Shown one piece after another: positions 23,800-31,767 of a DNA stretch of 43,170 nt. The notes under the pieces are model-generated. The model saw only the letters and a list, made by a program, of their open reading frames with translations, was not told the DNA's origin and made no database searches. The DNA is from Deltaproteobacteria bacterium (GTDB lineage: Bacteria > Desulfobacterota > Binatia > UBA12015): positions 1-43,170 of the forward strand of contig JAJCZO010000339.1 of assembly GCA_029262355.1 (NCBI GenBank), in the 5' to 3' direction. The position numbers and the translations under genes were made by a program. Numbering within the stretch: position 1 is the first letter of the stretch; each line of letters opens with the position of its first letter.

Positions 23800-24864
23800 T
23801 CAGCCGACCTTACGAACAGCCCCGGTACCCTCGCCGAGTTGGTCAGCGACGGTCGCCTGGATCTCACGAGCCTCGGCAAGCGTTCGCCGTACGATGTCGC
23901 CCGCCGAGGCCAGGTCGTCGACCAACCCCTGCGCCTGACCGATGAACTGGACGCCCCGCTCGAGGTCTCCGTGAATCGTCGCCGCTTCGACCTTCTCGAT
24001 CGCCGCGCCAAACGACGCCAGCATTCGGATGCGATCGGGTGCCGCAACGAAGCCACCGAGGATACGCGAGATCGGGAGGCCCAGTTTCTTCGCCGCGCGC
24101 AGGGCACGGAAGCCGGCCCTCGGAAGACTCATGGGCTTGGCCGTCGCTTCGACCGCGGCCGGAGTCTCCATCACCCGGGCCCACATTCCGTCAAAGCGGT
24201 TGGAGTAGATCGTGTCGGCCTGGCTCTTGTCGACGATGGCCTGCTTCACGTTCTCGTGAAGATCGCTCTCGACACAAGCCGCGAAGCGCGTTCCCATCGC
24301 AACACCCGCCGCGCCCAGCGCGAGCGCGGCGACGAGCCCCCGCCCGTCGGCGAAGCCACCGGCCGCGATCACGGGAATCGACAGAGCCTTCGCCACCGCG
24401 GGAACGAGCACGATCGAGCCGACACGACCACCGTGCCCCGCCGCCTCATGACCGGTGAGCAGAACCGCGTCGACCCCCACCCGCTCGGCAGAAACGGCGT
24501 GCTTCTCGCTCGAGATCGTCGCGACCGCCTTTCCTCCGTACTCGTGCACGGCCTTCACGAGCGCCTCCCCCTTGCCGAGCGCAAAGTTCACGACGGGCAC
24601 CTTTTCCTCGAGCACGACCTTCGTGTTCTCCGCCGCGCCCGGCATCATCAGCGTGAGCCCAACGCCAAACGGCCGACTCGTGCGACTGCGAATCTCGTGG
24701 ATCGACGCACGAGTCGTGTCGGGATCGAGCGGCCCCGCCGCGAGGATTCCGAGCCCCCCGGCCTCCGACACAGCCGCGACCAATGTCGGCTTCGAGATCC
24801 AACTCATGCCCGGCAGAACGATTGGAGCTTCGATCGCAAAGAGGTCCGTAAGAGCGGTCTTCAT
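23800..24864 (-). CDS. Nitronate monooxygenase / FMN-dependent NPD-family TIM-barrel protein
   Basis: 354 residues. The FMN-binding TIM barrel begins with APIVLPGMSWISKPTLVAAVSEAGGLG. The loop GHEAAGHGG matches the family's G-x-E-A-G-G-H motif with the active-site His. IAAGGFADGRGLVAALALGA, then MGTRF, is the phosphate-binding half. Relatives oxidise alkyl nitronates or act as FabK-type enoyl-ACP reductases; this sequence is closer to nitronate monooxygenase in layout. A C-terminal extension of about 50 residues is helical. No Shine-Dalgarno is seen; TGCTAGGAC lies 10 bp before the ATG. Confidence 0.88.
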   Translation of the reverse strand: MKTALTDLFAIEAPIVLPGMSWISKPTLVAAVSEAGGLGILAAGPLDPDTTRASIHEIRSRTSRPFGVGLTLMMPGAAENTKVVLEEKVPVVNFALGKGEALVKAVHEYGGKAVATISSEKHAVSAERVGVDAVLLTGHEAAGHGGRVGSIVLVPAVAKALSIPVIAAGGFADGRGLVAALALGAAGVAMGTRFAACVESDLHENVKQAIVDKSQADTIYSNRFDGMWARVMETPAAVEATAKPMSLPRAGFRALRAAKKLGLPISRILGGFVAAPDRIRMLASFGAAIEKVEAATIHGDLERGVQFIGQAQGLVDDLASAGDIVRRTLAEAREIQATVADQLGEGTGAVRKVG

Positions 24865-24908
24865 CTAGCCGATCGTCCTAGCACAACCGACCGCCACGGG
24901 GTTCGGAA

Positions 24909-25415
24909 TCATACCGCGCCCGGGGCTGCGGCGGGAACGGTCCGCTCCTCCACCAAACCGCCTCGGTTGTAGGTGTAGTGCATCGTGCGGGCGACCATCG
25001 TCGCCGTCTTCGTGTCGAGCACCATCCGCTGCACCATCACGACCACCTCCGAGAGTACCGGCCGCGCGTGGAGAACCTGCGCCGCAAAGTCGTCCGGCCG
25101 GTGCAGGTTGCCCAGCACGTGACGTCGCATTTCGAACTGCTGAAGGGAGTGCTGTGCGTAGACGGGCAGCTCGCGTCGGTCGATCGGAATGCCACCGTCT
25201 CCACGGGGCTCGAACGCAACGACCAAGACGGGCGGCGACACCACACTGTACATCGCCCACCCACCAAGCTTCCACGGGTTCAGGTCATACGCGGCGACCG
25301 CCGCCCGGTGAATGAGCGGCCAAACCGCCACGAACGCGATCACCGCCAAGATCACGCGAACGCGCCAGCCACTCCCCGGCTCCGGTCGCGCCCCCTGCTT
25401 CGCGCTCCCCGTCAT
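24909..25415 (-). CDS. Unrecognised membrane-anchored protein downstream of the HTTM-like gene
   Basis: 168 residues from ATG 25415, which overlaps the stop of the HTTM-like gene by one base (TGATG). One transmembrane segment lies near residues 20-40 (VRVILAVIAFVAVWPLIH). After NPWKLGGWAMYS comes an extracytoplasmic or soluble domain of about 110 residues with a predicted strand/helix pattern and no cysteine cluster. I recognise no family. Translational coupling and topology suggest that it forms a complex with the multi-pass HTTM-like protein. Confidence 0.72.
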   Translation of the reverse strand: MTGSAKQGARPEPGSGWRVRVILAVIAFVAVWPLIHRAAVAAYDLNPWKLGGWAMYSVVSPPVLVVAFEPRGDGGIPIDRRELPVYAQHSLQQFEMRRHVLGNLHRPDDFAAQVLHARPVLSEVVVMVQRMVLDTKTATMVARTMHYTYNRGGLVEERTVPAAAPGAV

Positions 25416-26302
25416 CACATCCACCCCGGATCGATCCAGGCACGTCCCGGCAGCACGCCGGCGGCGGTCAATACGACCCAAACCACGAACAGCGCGAACG
25501 CGGGGAACAGGCGACGGCCCAAGTCGTTCGCTGGGAACAATAGAAGCAGATTGCCGAACAGCAGGGCGAAGCCCACCTCGCGTGCGCCGAGCTGAATCAA
25601 CAGGAGGAAGGCGAGCGCGCCCATCGCCGCCATGGTGCGCGTCCGCCGAAGAAGGAGGAGCGGTCCAAGCGCGATTTCGACCAGATACACCGCGTTCGAC
25701 GCGACCACGAACAGCGTCGACTCGACCCGATACGGCCCCGCTCCCGAACGAAGCGCGTCGTATGCTGCGAGTCTCGCAACCTCGACCTGCGGAAGGACCC
25801 AAGCAAACACGTCACCGAAGCGCCCGCCGCGTCCGACCATGAAGGCGAGGAACTCGCCGCCAAAGTACTGCCCGTACAAGACCTTCTGCAATCCGGTCTG
25901 AAACAGCACGATCGCAGTGAGCCAGAGGATTCCCTGAAGAGCCTCCGCTTCCCCCTGCCGTCGCGGCCCGACCACCGCCAGGACTCCCACGACCAACACC
26001 TCGAGGCCGAAGTGGTTGTCCGCAAACGGGAAGACCCCGACGAGTTGAAGGAGCAGAACCGGCGCCGCGATGCGCGGTGCCCAGTGCGCGCGCACCGCCG
26101 TCCACGCCAAGACCGCGCACCCCGACAGAACCAACCCCGACAGCACGAGCGCGAACCGATCGATCTGGGCGCCGTAGATCAGCCAGAGCCAAGTACGCGC
26201 TGCCCCGTAGAGCAAAATGAACCTTCGAAGCCCATCGATCTTGGCCGAGACGAGCGCAGGCTCATCACCGCCTGCGACCGCCAGAAAGTCCCTCGCCGTC
26301 AC
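25415..26302 (-). CDS. HTTM / gamma-carboxylase-like multi-pass membrane protein
   Basis: 295 residues with a GTG start at 26302. Seven to eight hydrophobic helices span the protein. The stretch LFQTGLQKVLYGQYFGGE, a 'TGLxK' loop after a helix, resembles the signature of the HTTM (horizontally transferred transmembrane) family, related to vitamin-K-dependent gamma-glutamyl carboxylase. The usual HTTM His residues are not obvious, so this is a distant assignment. It lies in a tight minus-strand operon: FUN14-like gene, 9-bp gap, this gene, then a 1-base overlap with the 168-residue protein. Confidence 0.6.
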   Translation of the reverse strand: MTARDFLAVAGGDEPALVSAKIDGLRRFILLYGAARTWLWLIYGAQIDRFALVLSGLVLSGCAVLAWTAVRAHWAPRIAAPVLLLQLVGVFPFADNHFGLEVLVVGVLAVVGPRRQGEAEALQGILWLTAIVLFQTGLQKVLYGQYFGGEFLAFMVGRGGRFGDVFAWVLPQVEVARLAAYDALRSGAGPYRVESTLFVVASNAVYLVEIALGPLLLLRRTRTMAAMGALAFLLLIQLGAREVGFALLFGNLLLLFPANDLGRRLFPAFALFVVWVVLTAAGVLPGRAWIDPGWM

Positions 26303-26311
26303 GGCCTCACG

Positions 26312-26635
26312 TCATCCCATCTTGAAGCCGAGGGCAAAGCCGGCGACGAAGCCCCCGCCGAACGGGAGATTGTTCGTGACGACCTCCCAAGCGCGATCGG
26401 CCAACGTCCCATCCGGCGTCGCCCACGCGCTCTTCGCAGCGCCTTCGACCGCGCCCCAGTCGATGTCGATCAGCTCGCCGTAGGCAAGCGCCTGCAACAA
26501 GATGACCACCGCCCCGATCGTCAACAAGATCACCTTGCCGATCTTCTTCGCGGTGAAACCCACCCCGAGCCCCACCACTCCGCCGAACCCGAGCCCCCCC
26601 ACTGGCCCGAGAAGGATGTTGCCCTTCTCTTCCAT
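26312..26635 (-). CDS. FUN14-family membrane protein
   Basis: 107 residues from ATG 26635; the TTG at 26671 is less likely. The glycine-rich N-terminal segment LLGPVGGLGFGGVVGLGVGF, a hydrophobic helix (VILLTIGAVVILLQALAYG) and the end LPFGGGFVAGFALGFKMG match the FUN14 pattern: Gly-rich first helix, I/D-W segment, final GfxaGfxxGf. FUN14 proteins are small helical membrane proteins; eukaryotic FUNDC1 is a mitophagy receptor, while bacterial roles are unknown. It heads the FUN14/HTTM-like/unknown operon, 57 bp downstream of a carboxylesterase gene. Confidence 0.78.
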   Translation of the reverse strand: MEEKGNILLGPVGGLGFGGVVGLGVGFTAKKIGKVILLTIGAVVILLQALAYGELIDIDWGAVEGAAKSAWATPDGTLADRAWEVVTNNLPFGGGFVAGFALGFKMG

Positions 26636-26692
26636 GCCGAGTTCGCTAGGTCGCCCACCCCGGGGAGTCAAACCCAGGGAGGAGGATCGAAC

Positions 26693-28294
26693 CTAGGGGC
26701 CCGCTTCCACGCGGGCGGGGGAGACCTCCGTGCTCCATTGCTCGAAGAGCGCGCGTTCGCGTTCGAGCGGGCCGTCATCAGCGACGAACTCCCGGCCGAG
26801 GATCATGGTGGTCCGGCTCTCGAGATCGTACTCGGGCCACTCCGGCAATCCGGAGTGCCCCGGTGTCCCGCCGCTTGCGAAGGTGAGGAACGCCGCCTGG
26901 AGGTTCTGCTCCAGAGTTCTCGCCGCCACTCCGAACCCAGTGAGCGGTAACACCAGCGGGTTACCCACGGCCCCGAAGACGAACGGCACGTCGATCGCGT
27001 GCGCCGCGCCCAGCGAGCGCCGCATGGCCGGTGCGCGCCACGTCACTAGGTAACGGTAGGCAGGCCCACCAGCGATGCTCTGCGCTTCGGCAAGTTGCGC
27101 GCAGGGGTAATGGAACATCCGAGCGCTCTGGAACGCGCACCACGCCTCGTTCGGACTGCTCCCCGCACTGCGTCCCTGTAAAGCTTCGAGCCACAGAGTC
27201 ATCGCCACCTGCGGCGAAGGCGCGCCGGGGAACCCGCCCTCACGAAACATCGCGCCGAATCGCTGCGACAGGTCGTTCCACGACAGCCCCCGCACGCCGG
27301 GGTCGAGCATGCGAAAAAGTTTCCACTCCTCGAGCGTCGTACCCGTCAGCAAGGAGATGCCGCGGGTCGCGCCGCGCCGCACCGCGTCCAGAGGCTGTTC
27401 GGTGATGACGTCGCCATCGACGAACGGCAAGAAGACCATCAAGCGGGACAAGTTCGTCATCCCGTTCATCGTCTCGTTCTGGGCCCGCAGCAGATCCTCC
27501 ATCGGAATCTGCGCGAGCGACCGATGCGACGGTGGCGGTCCACCAAGCCGACTCACGAACTCTCGCGCGACGCCTTCGGCAAAGTCGCGCTCGATCACCT
27601 GACCGCCCGCTCCACTCATGCAGATGGCTCGCTGGAACAACGGGCGAGCGCGCGGTGCCGCCAGCAAAGAGGCGATGCTCATCCCCCCTGCCGACTGGCC
27701 GAAGACCGTCACGTTCTCCGGGTCGCCCCCGAACCGAGCGATGTGATCCCGGACCCAGTCCAACGCCGCGATCTGATCGCGAACCCCGAGGTTCGTGCTC
27801 TCTTCGAACCCGTCCCCGAAGATCGAGCCGAGATGCGCGTAGCCGAGCGCGCCGAGGCGATAGTTGATCGTCACGACGACCGCGTCGCCTTGCGTCGCGA
27901 GCGCCCGTCCGTTGTACATGGCGGTCGACCCGGCTCCGATGAGAAATCCACCCCCGTGGATCCACACCAAGACCGGCCGGCGAGCGGAATCCAAACCGGG
28001 GGTCCAGACGCTCACCGAGAGGCAATCCTCACCCAGTCGGCCGGCCGCGAGGTTGAGGAACGAGAAGATCGGCAGAGAAACCTGGGGAACTGCCTCGCCG
28101 TACTGCGTGCAGTCCCGGACGCCCACCCAGGGCTCCGGTGTCGACGGCGGCAGAAATCGCCTCACGCCCGCCACGGGCGCCGCATAGGGTATGCCTCGGA
28201 ACGTATGGACGCCGGACGACTCGAGGCCCCGGATCCGTCCATAGTTCGTTTCGACTTCTGGGTACGACAAAACGCTAGCTTCGGAGCCTAACAT
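26693..28294 (-). CDS. Type B carboxylesterase (para-nitrobenzyl esterase family)
   Basis: 533 residues from ATG 28294. The upstream in-frame extension to 28480 would overlap the divergent hydrolase gene and is rejected. The fold starts with TNYGRIRG and TFRGIPYAAP. The oxyanion hole HGGGF lies at 113-117 and nucleophile Ser201 in VFGQSAGG. An acidic residue in TTLEEWKLF and catalytic His in GAAHAIDVPFVFG complete the usual Ser-Glu-His triad. There is no signal peptide, so it is probably cytosolic. It hydrolyses carboxylic esters with broad specificity. The intergenic gap to the divergent hydrolase is 103 bp. Confidence 0.92.
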   Translation of the reverse strand: MLGSEASVLSYPEVETNYGRIRGLESSGVHTFRGIPYAAPVAGVRRFLPPSTPEPWVGVRDCTQYGEAVPQVSLPIFSFLNLAAGRLGEDCLSVSVWTPGLDSARRPVLVWIHGGGFLIGAGSTAMYNGRALATQGDAVVVTINYRLGALGYAHLGSIFGDGFEESTNLGVRDQIAALDWVRDHIARFGGDPENVTVFGQSAGGMSIASLLAAPRARPLFQRAICMSGAGGQVIERDFAEGVAREFVSRLGGPPPSHRSLAQIPMEDLLRAQNETMNGMTNLSRLMVFLPFVDGDVITEQPLDAVRRGATRGISLLTGTTLEEWKLFRMLDPGVRGLSWNDLSQRFGAMFREGGFPGAPSPQVAMTLWLEALQGRSAGSSPNEAWCAFQSARMFHYPCAQLAEAQSIAGGPAYRYLVTWRAPAMRRSLGAAHAIDVPFVFGAVGNPLVLPLTGFGVAARTLEQNLQAAFLTFASGGTPGHSGLPEWPEYDLESRTTMILGREFVADDGPLERERALFEQWSTEVSPARVEAGP

Positions 28295-28397
28295 TCCCGG
28301 GACGCGGATTCTTCCCCGTCTCAGGACCGCCAATCCTTGATTGAACGCCGCCCATCCGGCAAGCAATCCCGACCGCTTTTGGACCGAGGAGTCGCGA

Positions 28398-29141
28398 ATG
28401 CCTGAGGAAACCAAGAAAATCGATGTCGGGGGATTCTCGCTGCGCGTGGCCACGCTCGGCCAGGGAGACCCTACGTTCATCCTCCTGCACGGCTTCGCCG
28501 ACGGCTTCGAGGTCTGGGATGGCGTCGCCCCGACCCTCGCGCAGAAGGGCCGCGTCGTCCTGCTGGAACTGCGAGGCCACGGCTACTCCGGCGGACCGGC
28601 TGGCCCCTATGAGTGGGATGACCTGGCCAAGGACATCGTGGCCGTCGCAGACGACCTCGGCATTCAAACCGCCACCCTAATCGGCCACGGACTAGGTGGC
28701 ATCGTTGCACTGCTGACGGCCCTGCAGGCGCCCGATCGGGTCGAGCGGCTCGTGTTGCTCGGAACCGCGACGGACGCGAGCGCCGAGCAGGCGAACTGGT
28801 GCCGCGAGATCGTGAAAGCCGCCCGAATGAACGCGATGCAGGGCATCGCCCATTCCATCTTCGGCCCGATCAGCCGCAAGCCGGTAGACGGCACCGCCGG
28901 TCCGATGACGGAACTCGCGAAGCTGATGGAGACGCTCCATGCGGAGCCCATCACGAGCCGGATGTCGGCCATCACCTGCCCCGCGTTGGTTCTCGTAGGG
29001 GAGAACGACAACGCCAACTCGAAGGCGCTCGCCGAAGCCCTACCGAACGGGACGCTAGAGACGCTCGCGGGGCACGCGCACTTCGTGCACAAGAAGGCGC
29101 CCGCGACCGTCGTCGCCGCGATCGAGAAGTTCATCGGCTGA
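28398..29141 (+). CDS. Alpha/beta-hydrolase fold protein with nucleophile replaced by glycine
   Basis: 247 residues from ATG 28398, preceded by GAGGAG. The fold is complete: oxyanion loop LLHGFADG, strand LLELRGHGYS (normally D-x-R-G-H-G-x-S), a cap region, and acid/His regions VLVGENDN and GHAHFVHKKAP. At the nucleophile elbow, however, the sequence is LIGHGLGG. The codon GGA gives Gly where a Ser (or Asp/Cys) belongs in G-x-S-x-G. The reading frame is otherwise intact. The protein may be a non-catalytic binding protein, or use another mechanism as in cofactor-free dioxygenases, which also keep His-Asp but lack Ser dependence. It is convergent with the Spy-like gene, 12 bp apart. Confidence 0.88.
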   Translation: MPEETKKIDVGGFSLRVATLGQGDPTFILLHGFADGFEVWDGVAPTLAQKGRVVLLELRGHGYSGGPAGPYEWDDLAKDIVAVADDLGIQTATLIGHGLGGIVALLTALQAPDRVERLVLLGTATDASAEQANWCREIVKAARMNAMQGIAHSIFGPISRKPVDGTAGPMTELAKLMETLHAEPITSRMSAITCPALVLVGENDNANSKALAEALPNGTLETLAGHAHFVHKKAPATVVAAIEKFIG

Positions 29142-29153
29142 GGCTCCGACGTC

Positions 29154-29546
29154 CTAGCGCCCTTCGGCGAGGCGCTTCTTCATCTGCTGCTGCATCTCCT
29201 CGCGAGAGGCCGCAAGGGTCGCCCGCTGCTCCGACGTCAACACCGCGTCGAGAGAGGCGGCCTTCGCCTCGCGGTCCTCTCGGAGCAGCCGGATCTTCTT
29301 GAACATCCCGCCCTCCCCCTTGAGGATCGGGTCGTTCTTCTCGGCATACTCGAGGTTGATCGCCGCGACCTTCTGGACCTGGTCTTGCGACAGCCCGAGC
29401 CGGTCCTTCAGGAACGCGGTTTGCACCTTGGCGCGTTGCTCGGGAGACGTATGCTTCAGCTCATCGAGCGCTTCGAGCTGGGCGCTCGCGCCCAGGGGCG
29501 AGCCGAGCAGCCCGGCCATTACCGCAAGGATGATGATGCGTTTCAT
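29154..29546 (-). CDS. Spy/CpxP-like exported protein
   Basis: 130 residues from ATG 29546. The Sec signal peptide is MKRIIILAVMAGLLGSPLGA with cleavage after ASA. The rest is helical and charged, with two L-(S/T)-x-x-Q motifs (LSQDQVQKVA and LTSEQRATLA) typical of periplasmic Spy/CpxP chaperone-like proteins. A basic Gln-rich C-terminus ends the protein. It lies 43 bp downstream of CCD2 on the same strand and may be co-transcribed. The longer in-frame N-terminus overlaps CCD2 and is rejected. Confidence 0.78.
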   Translation of the reverse strand: MKRIIILAVMAGLLGSPLGASAQLEALDELKHTSPEQRAKVQTAFLKDRLGLSQDQVQKVAAINLEYAEKNDPILKGEGGMFKKIRLLREDREAKAASLDAVLTSEQRATLAASREEMQQQMKKRLAEGR

Positions 29547-29589
29547 GGCCGGGCCCTCTATCTCGTCGGCTCGAACGGAGCCCGCCTGC

Positions 29590-30984
29590 TCAGGCGTCAG
29601 GAAACCAATTCGCGTGGAAGCCGAGGGGGACCCGACGCGGGATGCGAACCCTCGCAATCGGTCCGCCCTTCACGTCTCGCGCATCCAGAACGCTCAATTC
29701 CGAGCGTTCCGTCTGCTGATCGGTCACGAGCGTGAGCAACCAGCCGTCGTCTTCGTTCTTGCCGTCGGGATCAGCCGCAAACACGTGCTCGCCGCTCACC
29801 GCGTGGTCGCCGTGAATGTACTCTTCGGCGGCGCCAGTCTCGATATCGTACTTGACGACACCGTGGAAATCGAACTCGAACTCCCAGGTGCGCGCAAGCG
29901 CGTTATACTGGTAGCGATGACGCAGTCCCGCACGATCGTCATTGATTCGGGGGAACTCGCCGGAGCGATCATCCGTCTGCTCGGCCTTCGCCTCGCCCTT
30001 CTTCAGATCCAGCGACACGTGCCACGGCTTCGGCTCTTCGATCTGGGACGGGTTATCGAACTGCAGCCCGCCCGGCATCTTCTCGAACAGCGGAGCGTAG
30101 ATCTCGACCTTGTCACCATCGTCCCACGCATTCCAGAAGTGAACCGGGAAGCAATTGTCGATCTCGATCCACTGGATATCCGCATTACTACCGCGACGAG
30201 GCAGGACGCCAACTCGGGTGCCGAGCTCCGGCTCCCACCGAACACCAGGCTCCCCCTTCATCATCGCCTCGACGTCGAAGACGCCCGGCGCGTCGAAGAA
30301 GACGACGTAGTTCTCGGTGATCGCAAAATCGTGAATCATCACCGGCTTCGGCAACTCGATCTCGACGCTGTGTACGATCGCGCCCGACGCGTCTGCGACG
30401 TGGTACCGCAGGTACGGAGGCATGGGTGAGTAGCCAAAGAATAGCATCTCACCCGTCTTGGGGTCGACTTTCGGATGGGCCGTCATCGGCCCCTGAAGCG
30501 CGCCAGCAAAGTTGTACTCACCGATCGTCTCGAGCTCGCGCGAGAGCTCGGTGGGCGGCGCCGCCTCCATCAGCGCGAGGTACTTGCCGGCGTGGCGGAC
30601 GAAGTGGGTGTTGGCGTTGTTTTTCATCATGCCCGCCTCGGCCATCACGTCTTCGGCGGGCAGACGGAACTCGGACACGCTGCCGAAGCACGCGTGGCCG
30701 CGCTTACGCTCAGCCAACAGCCCCGCCGACTCGATGAACCGGTTGCGATAACGAGCCTTGCCATCTCCGATGTACAGGGCGTGCACCATCCCATCGCCGT
30801 CGAAGGGGTGATAAGCGCCCTGGGGCGCAAACTGCGGGTTCGGTCCGTTGCGCGTAAACATCCCCTGCAGTCCCGCGGGCAGCTCGCCCACGACTTCGAG
30901 GTCGGCGTCGTTACGCTCGTCCATCACCGGAGCCATCAGGCCCTCGAAGAAGCGGTTCACGGGTATGTTCGGCTCGGTCGACAT
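29590..30984 (-). CDS. Carotenoid-cleavage-type dioxygenase (RPE65/CCD family), copy 2
   Basis: 464 residues from ATG 30984, with AGGAAAGGA about 9 bp upstream. The four iron-ligand histidines are His170 (AHPKVDP), His218 (MIHDFAITENY), His282 (PVHFWNAW) and His457 (LGFHANW). It shares TRNGPNPQF, HPFDGDGMVH and the overall layout with CCD1 but is a clearly diverged paralogue. Its promoter carries the same TTGAC-17-TAGTGG element as CCD1 (31026-31064). Probably it belongs to the same pathway and acts on a related or downstream substrate. It is preceded on the same strand by the SprT-like gene with a 76-bp gap. Confidence 0.92.
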   Translation of the reverse strand: MSTEPNIPVNRFFEGLMAPVMDERNDADLEVVGELPAGLQGMFTRNGPNPQFAPQGAYHPFDGDGMVHALYIGDGKARYRNRFIESAGLLAERKRGHACFGSVSEFRLPAEDVMAEAGMMKNNANTHFVRHAGKYLALMEAAPPTELSRELETIGEYNFAGALQGPMTAHPKVDPKTGEMLFFGYSPMPPYLRYHVADASGAIVHSVEIELPKPVMIHDFAITENYVVFFDAPGVFDVEAMMKGEPGVRWEPELGTRVGVLPRRGSNADIQWIEIDNCFPVHFWNAWDDGDKVEIYAPLFEKMPGGLQFDNPSQIEEPKPWHVSLDLKKGEAKAEQTDDRSGEFPRINDDRAGLRHRYQYNALARTWEFEFDFHGVVKYDIETGAAEEYIHGDHAVSGEHVFAADPDGKNEDDGWLLTLVTDQQTERSELSVLDARDVKGGPIARVRIPRRVPLGFHANWFPDA

Positions 30985-31025
30985 TGGCGTGGTCCTTTCC
31001 TGCGGCACGAAGAGCGCACCGCCAC

Positions 31026-31064
31026 TAGTGAGTCACCACTACGCTCGAGAACGCGCGAAGTCAA
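31026..31064 (-). promoter_or_regulatory. Promoter/operator of CCD2 (shared motif copy B)
   Basis: Read on the minus strand: TTGACT (complement of 31059-31064), 17 bp, then TAGTGGTGACTCACTA (complement of 31026-31041). Copy A before CCD1 is TAGTGGATACTCACTA after TTGACA and 18 bp. Fourteen of sixteen bases and the geometry are shared, while the flanks are unrelated. Here the inner part GTGACTCAC is also palindromic. Confidence 0.65.
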
Positions 31065-31651
31065 TCCGGCCCTCTCGCTGCCCGGGAGCCAAGCAGCAAG
31101 CGCATGATCTCGCCCGGCGCCGGCCGGCGCCGAATCTCGAGCCGGCCGCCTCGACCAGCGTCGTAGCAACGAGCACACCGCCATTGCGGCACTGCGCGCC
31201 TCGCGTGGCGGACCATCCCACAGTCGGCGCAGCGGTGCTCGTACACCTGTTTGGAGCGGCGGAGAGCCCGCGGCGCAGGCGGCGCCCACGGAATCCCGAG
31301 CTCGCGCGGATCGACTCGAGTCCGCGGCGCATAGCCCACCGCCTTCATCAGAGCCCCCCACTCGCGACCGTGCGGTCGCACACGGCGGCGGTGGCGTTCG
31401 AACACGACCACGTGGGCCGCCTCGTGACACAGAACCTCTGCGAACGCGGCCGCGGGCGCCTCGAGAAGACAGTGCGCAATTCGAATCACCCGCCTCTCCG
31501 GATGCGTCAACCCAAGCGCTCTCCGCATCCGACGACTGATCTCCACGCCGACCGAATCCTCCAGCCCCGGCGATTCCCACACACGCGACCAGCCGGCTAA
31601 GAGCTCGCGACTCACCTCCTGCAGTTGCGCCACTCTCGCATCCTTCGCCAC
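31061..31651 (-). CDS. SprT-like zinc metalloprotein
   Basis: 196 residues with a GTG start at 31651. The SprT-like core has HEAAH (His76, Glu77, His80) inside VLCHEAAHVVVFE and the family's HGREW (His94) that supplies the third ligand. A C-terminal zinc ribbon has CADC and CARC pairs (HRCADCG ... QWRCARCYDAG). Spartan/SprT proteins cleave DNA-protein crosslinks in eukaryotes; bacterial members are poorly characterised. There is no signal peptide. No Shine-Dalgarno is seen; TAGGGT lies 6 bp upstream of the GTG, compatible with a leaderless start. Confidence 0.87.
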   Translation of the reverse strand: MAKDARVAQLQEVSRELLAGWSRVWESPGLEDSVGVEISRRMRRALGLTHPERRVIRIAHCLLEAPAAAFAEVLCHEAAHVVVFERHRRRVRPHGREWGALMKAVGYAPRTRVDPRELGIPWAPPAPRALRRSKQVYEHRCADCGMVRHARRAVPQWRCARCYDAGRGGRLEIRRRPAPGEIMRLLLGSRAARGPD

Positions 31652-31767
31652 GCCACAACCCTATCGAAAACCCGCCGCCAGTCTACGTCTCCTCTGTCGC
31701 CATGGCTGCCGCGCGCGACCACCTTCGGCGCAGAATCAGAACCCTTCCCCACCCCCCCGGGGCGCTG

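Noticed and set aside
26312..26671. TTG start at 26671 for the FUN14-like gene
   Set aside because: The extra N-terminal residues are charged/Pro-rich and FUN14 homology starts after the ATG at 26635.
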